Assembly (NCBI GenBank): GCA_009783295.1
Contig: WRHK01000045.1
Location: forward strand, 1 to 32,113
Direction: 5' to 3'
DNA from: Promicromonosporaceae bacterium
Lineage (GTDB): Bacteria; Actinomycetota; Actinomycetes; Actinomycetales; Cellulomonadaceae
DNA: 32,113 bases
Notes under the pieces: generated by a model
Seen by the model: the letters and a program-made list of their open reading frames with translations, nothing else
The model's database searches: none
Told to the model about the DNA's origin: nothing
Translations under genes and position numbers: made by a program
In this document: in pieces, positions 8,782-15,817 of the stretch
Layout: each line of letters opens with the position of its first letter
How positions within the stretch are numbered: position 1 is the stretch's first letter

Positions 8782-9196
8782 TCCATGGCTGGACCGCGTT
8801 CGCCCGGACGCCCATCGCCAGGGAGCGCGGTGGGCTGAGCGAGATCACACCCGCCGCCCGTGAGGGTCGGTGTGTGTCAACGACGGCCCAAGATTGACCC
8901 CTTTTCGTCGTCGACACGGTGGCCGGTGCATCACGGCGACAGGATCTCCCGGTGTCGACGACGCTCGAAATCCAGGCCGTTTCGACGGCGTCCTGGCCGA
9001 GTTTTCGACCGTCGTCGACACCCGGGCGTTCATGACGGCCGAGGCTGTCAACGACAGCTGAGGGCGACGGGATCTCGGCCCCGGTGGATATCCCGTCGAG
9101 TGGCGCATTCTCGGCCTACGCTCGTTGCTGCTCTTCGTGCTCCGGAGAGTGCGCTACTTAGCAACCACCGCGCTCGGGACAGGTTGAGGAGCTGGT
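8782..9196. other. Gene-poor gap with IS21-end-like relic and repeated TGTCGACGACG motifs
   Basis: 415 bp without a convincing gene; a 63-codon open frame at 8870-9061 has no ribosome site or recognisable features. A short hairpin (CACACC 8846-8851, GGTGTG 8869-8874) could end the upstream transcript. The segment 8875-9056 carries five copies of an 11-bp motif related to TGTCGACGACG in alternating orientation, described as a separate repeat. The start of this segment (TGTCAACGACGG then AAGATTGACCCC) resembles the ends of actinobacterial IS21-family elements as I know them, but no transposase remains. Confidence 0.5.
8875..9056. repeat. Cluster of five TGTC(G/A)ACGACG motifs, possible IS21-type end remnant
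   Basis: Copies in plus orientation are at 8875-8885 (one mismatch), 8953-8963 and 9046-9056 (two mismatches). Inverted copies (CGTCGTCGACA) are at 8906-8916 and 9010-9020. The outermost pair, TGTCAACGACGG at 8875 and CCGTCGTCGACA ending at 9020, form imperfect terminal inverted repeats (11 of 12) of a 146-bp unit, with further partial matches inward. IS21-family ends contain several transposase-binding repeats, so a decayed or non-autonomous derivative is the leading explanation. Protein-binding iterons are the alternative. I see no target duplication. Confidence 0.45.
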
Positions 9197-9823
9197 ATGA
9201 GGTCTGCCGAGTGGGTCGCTCTTGGGAGCGTCTTCGCCACTGTGCTCGTTGCAGCGATTGCCGCGACGACACAGATCGTTCTTGACCGGCAACGGCGGAA
9301 GGGAGAACGGGACCAACGCAAGGATGAGCGCTGGCTTGACCAGCGCCTCGACCTCTACGCCCGGTTCTTGGAGGGCGCCGACGAATGCATCCAGGCCAAC
9401 CGGGACCGCGCGCTCTATCTCTACTCGCTCGAGAACGGGCAGCTCGGAGAGGCTCCACCACCTGAGGACCTTCAGGGTCCGTCGTCTCCCGTGGAGGGGA
9501 TCGAGAAGTGCGCCGCTGCGCTGTCGCGGATGCGGCTCTTCGCACCGGCTGCGGTGACGGACCCGGCAGGTGAGTTCATCGAGAGGACGCGGGAGATTGA
9601 GTACTTCGGCGGCCTCGAAGTCGCCAAGGCGCACGTGTGGTGGGTCGAAACAGACCCTAACAAACCGGCTGAGTGGACCGGTAGGAGCGGGCAACGCGAG
9701 TCCGATGACCCGCGGACCGAGATCGGCGAGAAGTTGATCGCCGCGATGCGCGACGACCTTGGTGCGGACCCGGCGAGCGGTGTCAGCCTCGGAAACCCGG
9801 CCGCGCCGATCCCGTACCTCTGA
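9197..9823 (+). CDS. Single-pass membrane protein of unknown function
   Basis: 208 residues. GAGGAG at 9186-9191 is well placed for the ATG at 9197. One N-terminal membrane helix (about 5-29, WVALGSVFATVLVAAIAATTQIVL) is followed by a highly charged stretch (DRQRRKGERDQRKDERWLDQRLDLYARFL) that probably forms a coiled coil in the cytosol. A 120-residue soluble domain with no motif I recognise follows. This layout, a short anchor followed by a charged helix, is common in small actinobacterial hypothetical proteins. Its stop codon lies inside a hairpin and a strong terminator follows, so it is likely a single-gene transcript. Confidence 0.65.
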   Translation: MRSAEWVALGSVFATVLVAAIAATTQIVLDRQRRKGERDQRKDERWLDQRLDLYARFLEGADECIQANRDRALYLYSLENGQLGEAPPPEDLQGPSSPVEGIEKCAAALSRMRLFAPAAVTDPAGEFIERTREIEYFGGLEVAKAHVWWVETDPNKPAEWTGRSGQRESDDPRTEIGEKLIAAMRDDLGADPASGVSLGNPAAPIPYL

Positions 9824-9834
9824 ACCAGAGGTAC
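9814..9834 (+). other. Perfect hairpin overlapping a stop codon
   Basis: GTACCTCTG (9814-9822), AAC, CAGAGGTAC (9826-9834) form a perfect 9-bp stem with a 3-base loop that contains the TGA stop (9821-9823) of the single-pass membrane protein gene. It sits just before a second, longer hairpin and may protect the mRNA end or assist termination. Confidence 0.55.
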
Positions 9835-9836
9835 AG

Positions 9837-9873
9837 AACGCCCTTGCCGGCCGTTGTCACCGGCGAGGGCGTT
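9837..9873 (+). terminator. Intrinsic-type terminator
   Basis: AACGCCCTTGCCGG (9837-9850) and CCGGCGAGGGCGTT (9860-9873) pair over 14 positions with one imperfect pair and a 9-base loop, followed by GTTCC. It terminates the membrane protein gene ending at 9823. Confidence 0.65.
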
Positions 9874-10161
9874 GTTCCGTCCGCGCTAGTTCTGCGCGGC
9901 AAGCACGGCGCCGACGATGCTAGCGAGTGTGTCGGCGACGGTCGAGCATTTCGACGACTGAGTCGAGAGCGCGGCCCGCAGCGTCCCTCCGGTAGTCAGC
10001 GGCGTGCTTGTCTGCACGGATCGAGGTCCATGACGGGTGCGGAGGAGGTCGATAGCACCTGGTACTGCGTGTGGCCGGCGGCCTGGACGACTTCACTCGG
10101 CGTCGGCGGAGTCCAGTGCCGCCTCATGGTGGATCGGCGGAGTTCCGGGGAGGATGATCCC
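9874..10161. other. Gap of about 290 bp with possible decayed minus-strand coding sequence
   Basis: No intact gene is visible. On the minus strand, two fragments in different frames look protein-like: one at about 10130-10000 (containing SEVVQAAGHTQYQVLS) and one at about 10040-9920 (containing ADYRRDAAGRALDSVVEMLD, ending at a TAG). They could be a frameshifted remnant of a lost gene. Near its right end lies GGGGAGGA (10147-10154), the ribosome site of the HD gene. Confidence 0.3.
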
Positions 10162-10740
10162 ATGTGGCGTCGCGAGCTGGCACCCAAGATCGCGGCCGAG
10201 TACCTGTCAGGGCTCGGGCGTCGCTGGCGCCATGTGCAAGCGGTAGGCCAACGCGCCGACGAACTCGGCTCCGCCGGACTGATCTCCCCCGACGTCGTGG
10301 CCGCAGCGTGGCTGCACGACCTGGGCTACGCCGAGGAGCTGATGATGACCGGCTTCCACCCGCTCGACGGCGCAACCTTCCTCGTTGAGGAGGGCGCCGA
10401 CGCGGAGGTCGTCGGGCTCGTCGCGTTCCACACTGGCGCATGGTCCGAGGCCGAGGAACGTGAACTGTTCGCCGACCTTGCCAAGATGCCAAGGCCGGAT
10501 CCCGAGAACCTCGACGCGTTGACTCTGCTCGACCTCACCACCGGTCCCGACGGGTCCCCGACGGACCCGGAGACCCGGATCGAAGAGATCCTGAGTCGGT
10601 ACCCCGCGTCCAACCCGGTCCACCGCGCGGTCACCCGGTCGCGCGATGAACTGCTTGCTTCGGCACGACGCGCCCGCCGCCGGCTCGCCCTACCCGATGA
10701 CTGGCCGGCCGGAGTAGTGGATCGCGTGCTCGAGCCGTAG
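10162..10740 (+). CDS. HD-domain phosphohydrolase-like protein
   Basis: 192 residues. The frame is open further upstream, but GGGGAGGA at 10147-10154 sets ATG 10162 as the start. HD-superfamily metal ligands are visible: His24 (RWRHVQAVG), His52-Asp53 (AAWLHDLGYAEEL), His66 (TGFHPLDGA), a later His in VAFHTGA, and Asp in LTLLDLTTGPDG. Members hydrolyse phosphate bonds, often of nucleotides; the substrate here is unknown. The stop at 10738-10740 lies inside the 3' end of the convergent Nudix gene, giving a 51-bp antisense overlap. This is a short, single-domain HD protein without a nucleotidyltransferase or RelA partner domain. Confidence 0.78.
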   Translation: MWRRELAPKIAAEYLSGLGRRWRHVQAVGQRADELGSAGLISPDVVAAAWLHDLGYAEELMMTGFHPLDGATFLVEEGADAEVVGLVAFHTGAWSEAEERELFADLAKMPRPDPENLDALTLLDLTTGPDGSPTDPETRIEEILSRYPASNPVHRAVTRSRDELLASARRARRRLALPDDWPAGVVDRVLEP

Positions 10741-11160
10741 GCGCATCGACGGGTGCAGCTCGAGGTCTTCGATCTGCTCGGGCTCGAGCCACTCGACGAC
10801 GTCGCTCTCCGAGCTGGTCTGCTTCTCGCCTCCGACGAGCCGCGCTCGGAACGCGATCGAGAACTGCTGTCGGACCTCGCCGTCGTCGTACGCCATGACG
10901 TGGTGCGGGTTGGTGTACGTCCCCGTGATGGTGTCGACCTCGACGTCGTAGCCGGTCTCTTCCTTGACCTCGCGGACGACCGTGTCGGCGATGCTCTCGC
11001 CGGGCTCGTGGCCGCCGCCGGGGAGTGCCCACTTGCCGTTGTCGGTCTTGTGGATCATGAGGACGCGGCCGTCGTCGTCCTGCACGATTGCAACGACGGA
11101 GGGCACCACGGAGTTGATCGCCGGGGCGTTTGGGTCATCGATGTAGTCGATGCGGGCCAT
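10690..11160 (-). CDS. Nudix hydrolase
   Basis: 156 residues from ATG 11160. The complete Nudix box GX5EX7REUXEEXGU spans residues 49-71: Gly49, Glu55, Arg63-Glu64, Glu67-Glu68, Gly70. The preceding strand KWALPGGG is typical of NTP pyrophosphohydrolases of the MutT/NudF kind. The frame is open back to an ATG at 11244, but that would leave 8 bp to the divergent sigma gene. Family members I know begin near MARIDY, and a TACTCT hexamer (11173-11168) lies 7 nt before ATG 11160. ATG 11166 is another option. Substrate cannot be told from sequence. Confidence 0.85.
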   Translation of the reverse strand: MARIDYIDDPNAPAINSVVPSVVAIVQDDDGRVLMIHKTDNGKWALPGGGHEPGESIADTVVREVKEETGYDVEVDTITGTYTNPHHVMAYDDGEVRQQFSIAFRARLVGGEKQTSSESDVVEWLEPEQIEDLELHPSMRLRLEHAIHYSGRPVIG

Positions 11161-11167
11161 GCCCATG

Positions 11168-11173
11168 AGAGTA
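11168..11173 (-). promoter_or_regulatory. -10 hexamer of a leaderless Nudix transcript
   Basis: TACTCT on the minus strand, 7 nt before ATG 11160. There is no ribosome-binding site. A clear -35 box is not visible. Confidence 0.4.
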
Positions 11174-11252
11174 CGGCCAACCCTGTCGCGCCGGACGAGG
11201 CTCATGCAGGGCCGCTCGGTAAGTTCCAGCGTGTGACTGGACATCTCTAGGC

Positions 11253-11834
11253 ATGAACGACTCCGAACGCGTCGTCGGCTGGTGGCGGCTCTACGCCCAC
11301 CGGGTGCAGGCGTACGCGATGCGGCACGTCGACGCCCATGTCGCCCAGGAGGTCGTCTCCGAGACGTTCCTCACCGCCTGGCGACGCGCCAGCGACGTCC
11401 CGGACGATGTCCTGCCCTGGCTCCTGGGCGTCGCCCGCAACGTCATCCGCAACGAGCACCGCGCGGCCCGGCGCGCACTCGCCCTCACAGCACGCCTGGA
11501 CCACGTCGCCCGGCAGAACGCCGTCGGTCCACCGGTGGATGCCGCTGTCGTCGAGCGCGAACGGGTGCTGCTCGCGCTGTCCCGGCTACCCGAGCAGCAC
11601 CGCGAGGCACTGCTGCTCATTGCGTGGGACGGCCTGAGCCGCGCACAGGCCGCCGAGGTCGCGGGCTGCCGCGTCGGCACCTTCGACGTGCGCCTCTCAC
11701 GCGCCCGCCGTCAGCTCGCGGCGCTCCTTGACGACGAACCCAGCCTCGGACGCGCCGCCGTCACCCACATCCCCGCCGCTCTGGAGGGCATCGTCCCCTC
11801 CGTCGAGCAGCCCGGCCTTGGAGGTCCCCGATGA
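11253..11834 (+). CDS. ECF-type RNA polymerase sigma factor
   Basis: 193 residues. Sigma-70 region 2 (about 10-75) has the form YAHRVQAYAMRHV...AQEVVSETFLTAWRRASDVP...PWLLGVARNVIRNEHRAARR. Region 4 (about 105-160) has LLALSRLPEQHREALLLIAWDGLSRAQAAEVAGCRVGTFDVRLSRARRQL, a helix-turn-helix that reads the -35 element. The start ATG 11253 has no strong ribosome site. The next gene starts at 11831 with a 4-bp ATGA overlap and encodes a membrane protein, the usual sigma/anti-sigma arrangement. The pair lies between conjugation modules and is therefore likely mobile cargo. Confidence 0.9.
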   Translation: MNDSERVVGWWRLYAHRVQAYAMRHVDAHVAQEVVSETFLTAWRRASDVPDDVLPWLLGVARNVIRNEHRAARRALALTARLDHVARQNAVGPPVDAAVVERERVLLALSRLPEQHREALLLIAWDGLSRAQAAEVAGCRVGTFDVRLSRARRQLAALLDDEPSLGRAAVTHIPAALEGIVPSVEQPGLGGPR

Positions 11835-12982
11835 GTCTGGATGCCCTCGAGCGCGTCGCAGCGCTCTGCCCCGAACTGCCCGTCGACGCCGACGGACTCT
11901 CCCTGGCGCTCGCCGCCTTCGAGCGCGGCCTGGTCGACGAGCCGGCGACGTCGATCACTGCACGCCGCCCGGCCGCCACGCGCCGCCTTCCCGGGGCGGT
12001 GCACTGGCGCCGGCTCACGCTGGCAGGCGTCGCCGCCGTCGCAGTAACCGCCGCAGCCATCGTCCTGCCCGCACGGCTGGCCCCCAGCGACACGTCGACG
12101 CCGCAACGGCTCGGCGGGGGGCTGCTACCGGCTGCTGCCGCGGCGGACCCAGCCTGCGCGACCGCCGCCGTGGCGGAACCCCCAGCACCCGTCACCATCC
12201 CACGCGGGAAGTGGGCCACCACCCCGGTCGCGGACGTGCTGTCCCTGGTTGGCGACCGCGCACCCCAGCACATCTCCGCCTACAAGATGTTGCATCGCTG
12301 CCCGACCGCGGTGCCTGTCGCCGTCGTCTACGACGCCCGGAACGTTCGCGGTGTGAACGTGTACCGCGACGTAGCGGCAAGCGACATCACCCAGATCGAG
12401 AAGGTCGGCGATGCGCACGAAGCGGCGGTCCGGGGTGTCAACGGTTGGATCCTCGCTTGGGTGAATGAAGGCAACTACCCGCGTCAGCGGCTGACCTGGA
12501 TCGACGCATCCGGGCAACGGTGGTACGCGGAGGCCGAGAGCCTGCCGGAGGCGCAGACGGTCGCCCTCCTCGATGGACTCACCTTCGGCTCCGACGGAGT
12601 GCTCGACCCGGCAAGCGTCCCCCCGGGCTTCGCGGCAGCACCAGCGACGCCCTCGGCACCCGCCGGCGCGCCGACCTACACCTGGACCGCCGAGTACGGA
12701 ACTCCGAAGGGCGAGCCCGGTCCCGGGTACGTGTACCTCGAGGTCTCCACCCCGGCGACACTCCCCGTCGAGACGGAGGTCGCTGACTTCCGGAACCGGC
12801 TCGTCGACTTCGACGGCGTCATGGCCGCCTACTCCCCTCAGGGGCAGGGAGGCTCGGAGCTTCGCTGGGTCACGAACGGGGTCAGGTATCGCCTCGTCGC
12901 CGCCGTCGGATCCCTGGACGAGCTGCTGGCCGTCGCACGGACCGTCCGACACGCCACACCGGCGGACCCGCTGCTCCAATAG
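11831..12982 (+). CDS. Membrane-anchored anti-sigma-like partner (CU044_5270-type)
   Basis: 383 residues. A 60-residue cytosolic N-terminus is followed by a single membrane helix at about 62-80 (LTLAGVAAVAVTAAAIVL) and a 300-residue extracytoplasmic domain. No zinc-binding HxxxCxxC motif is seen in the cytosolic part, so it is not a canonical ZAS anti-sigma factor. Two extracytoplasmic cysteines (DPACATA and LHRCPT) could form a disulfide. The overlap with the ECF sigma gene and this topology support a role as regulator or signal receptor of that sigma factor; related proteins are annotated as CU044_5270 family. Function is inferred from context. A perfect hairpin follows the stop. Confidence 0.7.
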   Translation: MSLDALERVAALCPELPVDADGLSLALAAFERGLVDEPATSITARRPAATRRLPGAVHWRRLTLAGVAAVAVTAAAIVLPARLAPSDTSTPQRLGGGLLPAAAAADPACATAAVAEPPAPVTIPRGKWATTPVADVLSLVGDRAPQHISAYKMLHRCPTAVPVAVVYDARNVRGVNVYRDVAASDITQIEKVGDAHEAAVRGVNGWILAWVNEGNYPRQRLTWIDASGQRWYAEAESLPEAQTVALLDGLTFGSDGVLDPASVPPGFAAAPATPSAPAGAPTYTWTAEYGTPKGEPGPGYVYLEVSTPATLPVETEVADFRNRLVDFDGVMAAYSPQGQGGSELRWVTNGVRYRLVAAVGSLDELLAVARTVRHATPADPLLQ

Positions 12983-12999
12983 GCGTCAAGGGGCGCGAG

Positions 13000-13045
13000 C
13001 GCACTTGCGGCGGTGTCCCGAATCGGAGCGACCGCCGCAAGTGCG
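13000..13045 (+). terminator. Perfect 15-bp stem after the sigma operon
   Basis: CGCACTTGCGGCGGT (13000-13014) and ACCGCCGCAAGTGCG (13031-13045) are perfect inverted complements with a 16-base loop. No T-run follows, so termination may need a factor or be bidirectional, because the next gene is convergent (ends at 13137). Confidence 0.6.
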
Positions 13046-13136
13046 TGCCCGACGGCACAGAGCCGCGCTCGGGGCTGTCCGGTCCCGCCGGAGCGGTACA
13101 CGTTGCCTCGACGAGGTGGGCTCGCCAGACCGGCTG

Positions 13137-13682
13137 CTAGCCGTCGGCTGCGCGTTCGGTTCGGGGGTCTGCCCAGCCTCCAAGGTGGCCGACCCAGGCG
13201 ACGGCAAGCCACGGCCCACTGACCCGGAACTCGGCGCCTTCACTGGTGATGGTCGCGACGCAGCGGTCTGCCGGCCCCAGACGCCGGTCGTCAGGACTGA
13301 GTTGCACAAGCCGATGAGCCGGCACGTCCAAGTCGATACGTCGCGCGAGGCCAGGTGGAGTGATCCAGGCCGCAGTAGGGCTCATTCGCAGCCACGCCGG
13401 GTCGGCGTCCTTGCTGGGTACCCAGGCCGCGGTGCCGTCAACGACCTTGCAGGCAAACCCGCTGATCTCCTCGTGCGGATCGCGCGGGAGATGCCTGCGC
13501 GACAGCGCGTTGGGCGAGTCGACCTGTCCTTGGCCACCGCCCAGGTTCGCTGCGATCTCTAGCACGACACCAAGGGCCCACCCGATTCCGCGGAGCACGT
13601 TCCGGGCCAGTCGTAGGCCTCTGGACCGGTTGCTCGGTGGCTGCCACGTGATGACATCGCGGATGCGTGGCTGGCGGCTCAC
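13137..13682 (-). CDS. Hypothetical protein
   Basis: 181 residues with GTG start at 13682, supported by AAGGAG 8 nt upstream. The basic N-terminus (about 1-27) is followed by a moderately hydrophobic segment (VLRGIGWALGVVLEIAANLGG, about 28-48) that may be a membrane helix or amphipathic anchor. The remaining 130 residues include FACKVVDGTAAWVPSKDADPAWLRMSPTAAWITPP and RCVATITSEGAEFRVSGPWLAVAWVG, predicted to be beta-rich. I do not recognise the family. It shares strand with the membrane protein gene ending at 13774. Confidence 0.6.
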   Translation of the reverse strand: MSRQPRIRDVITWQPPSNRSRGLRLARNVLRGIGWALGVVLEIAANLGGGQGQVDSPNALSRRHLPRDPHEEISGFACKVVDGTAAWVPSKDADPAWLRMSPTAAWITPPGLARRIDLDVPAHRLVQLSPDDRRLGPADRCVATITSEGAEFRVSGPWLAVAWVGHLGGWADPRTERAADG

Positions 13683-13773
13683 GTCTCAGCTCCTTCTCTG
13701 TCCTGCCTCAGACGGCTTCCGGCCTGGCTGCGTAGGTGACCGCTCCACTGTGTCCGGACTCCTGTCCGATGAC

Positions 13774-14409
13774 TCATCGAGTCCAGCCTTGGATCCAGTC
13801 GTCATACCTGATCCACCAGTCGGCCAGGCGGCGCGAGAAGAACCTGCCGACCATGAAGGACGTCACCGCAACGAAGACGAGTGCGCATGCGACAAGGGCT
13901 CCTACGCCGAGTCCGTGATCCACGGGCATACCGAAGAGCCGTGCACTGAGCCAACCGATACCGCCGCCCAGGACGATGAACGCATAGAGCGAGACTGCAA
14001 GCAGGGTTCGGTGCCAGCCGCCACGAGAGGGTGGGCGGAACGGGTACTCGCTCCGGTACGTGCTAGGCCCAAGCGCGTCCCAAACGTCCAGAGCGAGTTC
14101 GACCACGGACGCGTCATCGTCCGCGTCGACGAGTGCCAGGGGCGTCTGCCATCGGGTCCACGCAGCATCTGCGGGTTGAAGTTCGAGCTCGTCAAGTCTC
14201 TCGAGCACCTGCTCCTCATGATCAGCAAGTGCGACGACGGCCGCGTGAAGTTGCTCATGGCGCGCCGTGACGTCAGAGTCGGGCAACCCGTCGATCCGGG
14301 GAGCGAGCGCCGTGAGGGCTACCGCGCGCCCACGGGCGAGGGCACCTGCGACCAATGCATCGGACGCGAGCGGAATCTGCCATGACTTCCTCGGCGGGAC
14401 GAGGTACAC
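13774..14409 (-). CDS. Two-helix membrane protein of unknown function
   Basis: 211 residues from GTG 14409. The frame stays open to 15231, but that upstream part runs antisense through a different frame of the XRE gene. The start is supported by TACGCT 7 nt before GTG (leaderless type). The N-terminal 120 residues are soluble, beginning VYLVPPRKSWQIPLASDALVAGAL, and hold a likely helical segment HEQLHAAVVALADHEEQVLERLDELEL. Two membrane helices follow at about 141-163 (LLAVSLYAFIVLGGGIGWLSA) and 172-192 (GVGALVACALVFVAVTSFMV), then a short tail rich in Trp and Arg. Not recognised. Confidence 0.6.
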   Translation of the reverse strand: MYLVPPRKSWQIPLASDALVAGALARGRAVALTALAPRIDGLPDSDVTARHEQLHAAVVALADHEEQVLERLDELELQPADAAWTRWQTPLALVDADDDASVVELALDVWDALGPSTYRSEYPFRPPSRGGWHRTLLAVSLYAFIVLGGGIGWLSARLFGMPVDHGLGVGALVACALVFVAVTSFMVGRFFSRRLADWWIRYDDWIQGWTR

Positions 14410-14416
14410 GCGACAG

Positions 14417-14422
14417 AGCGTA
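14417..14422 (-). promoter_or_regulatory. -10 hexamer of a leaderless transcript
   Basis: TACGCT on the minus strand, 7 nt before GTG 14409; no ribosome site is present. Confidence 0.4.
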
Positions 14423-14474
14423 GCGACGCATGCGAATCGGAGGGCTCGGCTGCAACCGCGTCCGACTCGGGACG

Positions 14475-15224
14475 CTACGTGGAAGTGGGGAGAGCCCCCG
14501 CCCAGGCTCGCTCGAACGACTCCATGTAGTGCGCAAACAGCCGCCCGCCAGGGATCCGGTTGATGTGCAGCATCGGCGAGTGCCCGGCCGGCGCACCGAG
14601 TGCATGCGGGTTCACGAGCAGCGCGTCGTCGAACCGGAACAGCGACGCGTAGAGCGTGCTCCCATGCTTCCGCGCCTCCACCCCTGCCACCCCGGTGAGC
14701 AGAGGCGCGAGGTAGTTCCACGTCAGCCGGCACCGGGCAGCCATGAGCTCGCCAATCCCCTCCTCCTCGCCCCGCAGCGCGACGGCCGCTGAGTCGGGGT
14801 CCCCGAACAGCAGTCGCACCCGCACGCCGGCTCGAGCCCGCGCAGCAAGCCGGTCCGCGAAGTCGGGAACGCTGTCGTGCAAGAAGCTCCCCGCGAACGC
14901 GAGCAGGTCGATCGCCTCCGTAGCGTTGTCGATGAGCGACTCCCACGTCGACACCGGCACCGACGCACGGCTCGGAAGCAGCTCCACGAACTCGGCCCGC
15001 GTCGCGGAGCGCGTGCGCGGGTCCGCCTCGGTCGCCGGCCAGAGGAACACATCGCTCTTGCCGAGGATGTGGGCCGCCTTCATGCGGTGGGTCCGGTGCG
15101 GCACCCGGTCCTTGGTGATCCACCGTTCGACAGTCTTCGGGTCCACCCCGACCTGCTCGCCGAACGCGGCCAGGGTCAGCCCGGCATCGGTGATCGCCGC
15201 TCGCAGCCGCTCGTTCGTCGTCAT
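14475..15224 (-). CDS. XRE-family regulator with C-terminal DUF5919-like domain
   Basis: 249 residues from ATG 15224 (in-frame GTG 15227 adjacent). Residues 3-55 form an XRE helix-turn-helix (NERLRAAITDAGLTLAAFGEQVGVDPKTVERWIT). The remainder (about 75-245) matches the DUF5919 pattern with TWESLIDNATEAIDLLAFAGSFLHD, RARAGVRVRLLFGDPDS and GSTLYASLFRFDDALLVNPHALGAPA, a phospholipase-D-like fold lacking the HKD catalytic motif. It probably senses a ligand or damage state and represses transcription. It is divergent from the pra-led replication operon, and repeated ACGTCCC sites lie in its promoter, so it is the leading candidate for the element's master regulator. No korSA-like GntR gene is seen. 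Confidence 0.8.
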   Translation of the reverse strand: MTTNERLRAAITDAGLTLAAFGEQVGVDPKTVERWITKDRVPHRTHRMKAAHILGKSDVFLWPATEADPRTRSATRAEFVELLPSRASVPVSTWESLIDNATEAIDLLAFAGSFLHDSVPDFADRLAARARAGVRVRLLFGDPDSAAVALRGEEEGIGELMAARCRLTWNYLAPLLTGVAGVEARKHGSTLYASLFRFDDALLVNPHALGAPAGHSPMLHINRIPGGRLFAHYMESFERAWAGALPTST

Positions 15225-15246
15225 CACGCACCCCCAGGGGCGTCTC

Positions 15247-15306
15247 GGGACGTTTCCTTCACGATAGGACGTCCCTAAACGTCCCGCAAAGCGGTGACGA
15301 CGTCCC
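15247..15306. promoter_or_regulatory. Operator array and promoter between XRE regulator and pra operon
   Basis: ACGTCCC occurs at 15269-15275, 15279-15285 and 15300-15306, and inverted (GGGACGT) at 15247-15253. GGGACGTTT (15247-15255) and AAACGTCCC (15277-15285) are perfect inverted repeats, and GGACGTCC (15267-15274) is a palindrome. Start-to-start spacings of 10 and 21 bp put the direct repeats on the same helix face. On the minus strand a -35 TTGCGG (15289-15284), 17-bp spacer and -10 TATCGT (15266-15261) form a promoter for the regulator, with two sites inside the spacer. This is a typical autorepression layout and could also act on the divergent pra operon. Confidence 0.65.
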
Positions 15307-15323
15307 GTCATCTCCAGGTGTCG

Positions 15324-15340
15324 TGGTTGCTGGGCAACCA
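15324..15340. promoter_or_regulatory. Inverted repeat upstream of pra-like gene
   Basis: TGGTTGC (15324-15330), TGG, GCAACCA (15334-15340) is a perfect 7-bp inverted repeat 33 bp before the pra-like start. It could be a regulator-binding site or a hairpin in the leader. Confidence 0.4.
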
Positions 15341-15373
15341 GCCCGAACGTGACACAACCGAGTGGAGATCATC

Positions 15374-15817
15374 ATGGTCATCGCAAGGCGCTTCCCGATC
15401 GCGCACGCCGCGGTCTTCCCCAACGGGGCCTTCCTGCACGGCGTCGTCGAGCCGGTCACGGACTTCCAGGCCGAGCAGCGCAAGGACGGCTCCCGTCCCC
15501 AGCAGCGCGACAAGGAGACGGGCCTGCCGATCTGGCAGTGCGCCGTGATCGACGGCGACGAGGACGCCCGCGCCCGCAGCATCGGCGTGACCGTCAAGTT
15601 CGCGACGGAGGTCATCCCGGTCCCCCCGAAGAACACCTCGGGGCTGCCGTGGACGCCGGTCGAGTTCGTCGGTCTGACGGCGATGCCGTACGTCGACACC
15701 AACGGGCAGAACCCGCGCCTCGCGTGGTCGTTCCGTGCCGACGGGTTCGCTTCCCCGGCCCCGTCGAGCCAGGCGGTACCGTCGGCCAAGCCGCCCGAGC
15801 CGAAGGCGGCCGCGTGA
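15374..15817 (+). CDS. pra: Pra-like activator of replication, integration and excision
   Basis: 147 residues from ATG 15374, with GGAG at 15364-15367; the GTG at 15362 contains part of this site and is less likely. The sequence shows the pattern I know for the actinobacterial 'plasmid replication, integration and excision activator' family (pSAM2 Pra): RRFPIAHAAVFPNGAFLHG, QQRDKETGLPIWQ, PVPPKNTSGLPWTPVEFVGLTAMPYVD and RLAWSFRADGF. In pSAM2 Pra switches on the rep-xis-int operon. Here it is the first gene of that same operon rather than a separate unit, and its stop overlaps the next ATG (TGATG at 15815-15819). The Ala/Pro-rich tail looks disordered. Confidence 0.75.
   Translation: MVIARRFPIAHAAVFPNGAFLHGVVEPVTDFQAEQRKDGSRPQQRDKETGLPIWQCAVIDGDEDARARSIGVTVKFATEVIPVPPKNTSGLPWTPVEFVGLTAMPYVDTNGQNPRLAWSFRADGFASPAPSSQAVPSAKPPEPKAAA

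Noticed and set aside
8870-9061. 63-codon plus-strand frame
   Set aside because: No ribosome site or motif and it lies within the repeat cluster.
9844-10161. N-terminal extension of the HD protein
   Set aside because: It begins inside a terminator hairpin; the strong ribosome site at 10147-10154 points to ATG 10162.
11161-11244. N-terminal extension of the Nudix protein to ATG 11244
   Set aside because: It would leave 8 bp to the divergent sigma gene and is not family-like.
14410-15231. Upstream part of the frame ending at 13774 (minus)
   Set aside because: It overlaps the XRE gene on the same strand in another frame; GTG 14409 with TACGCT 7 nt upstream is preferred.
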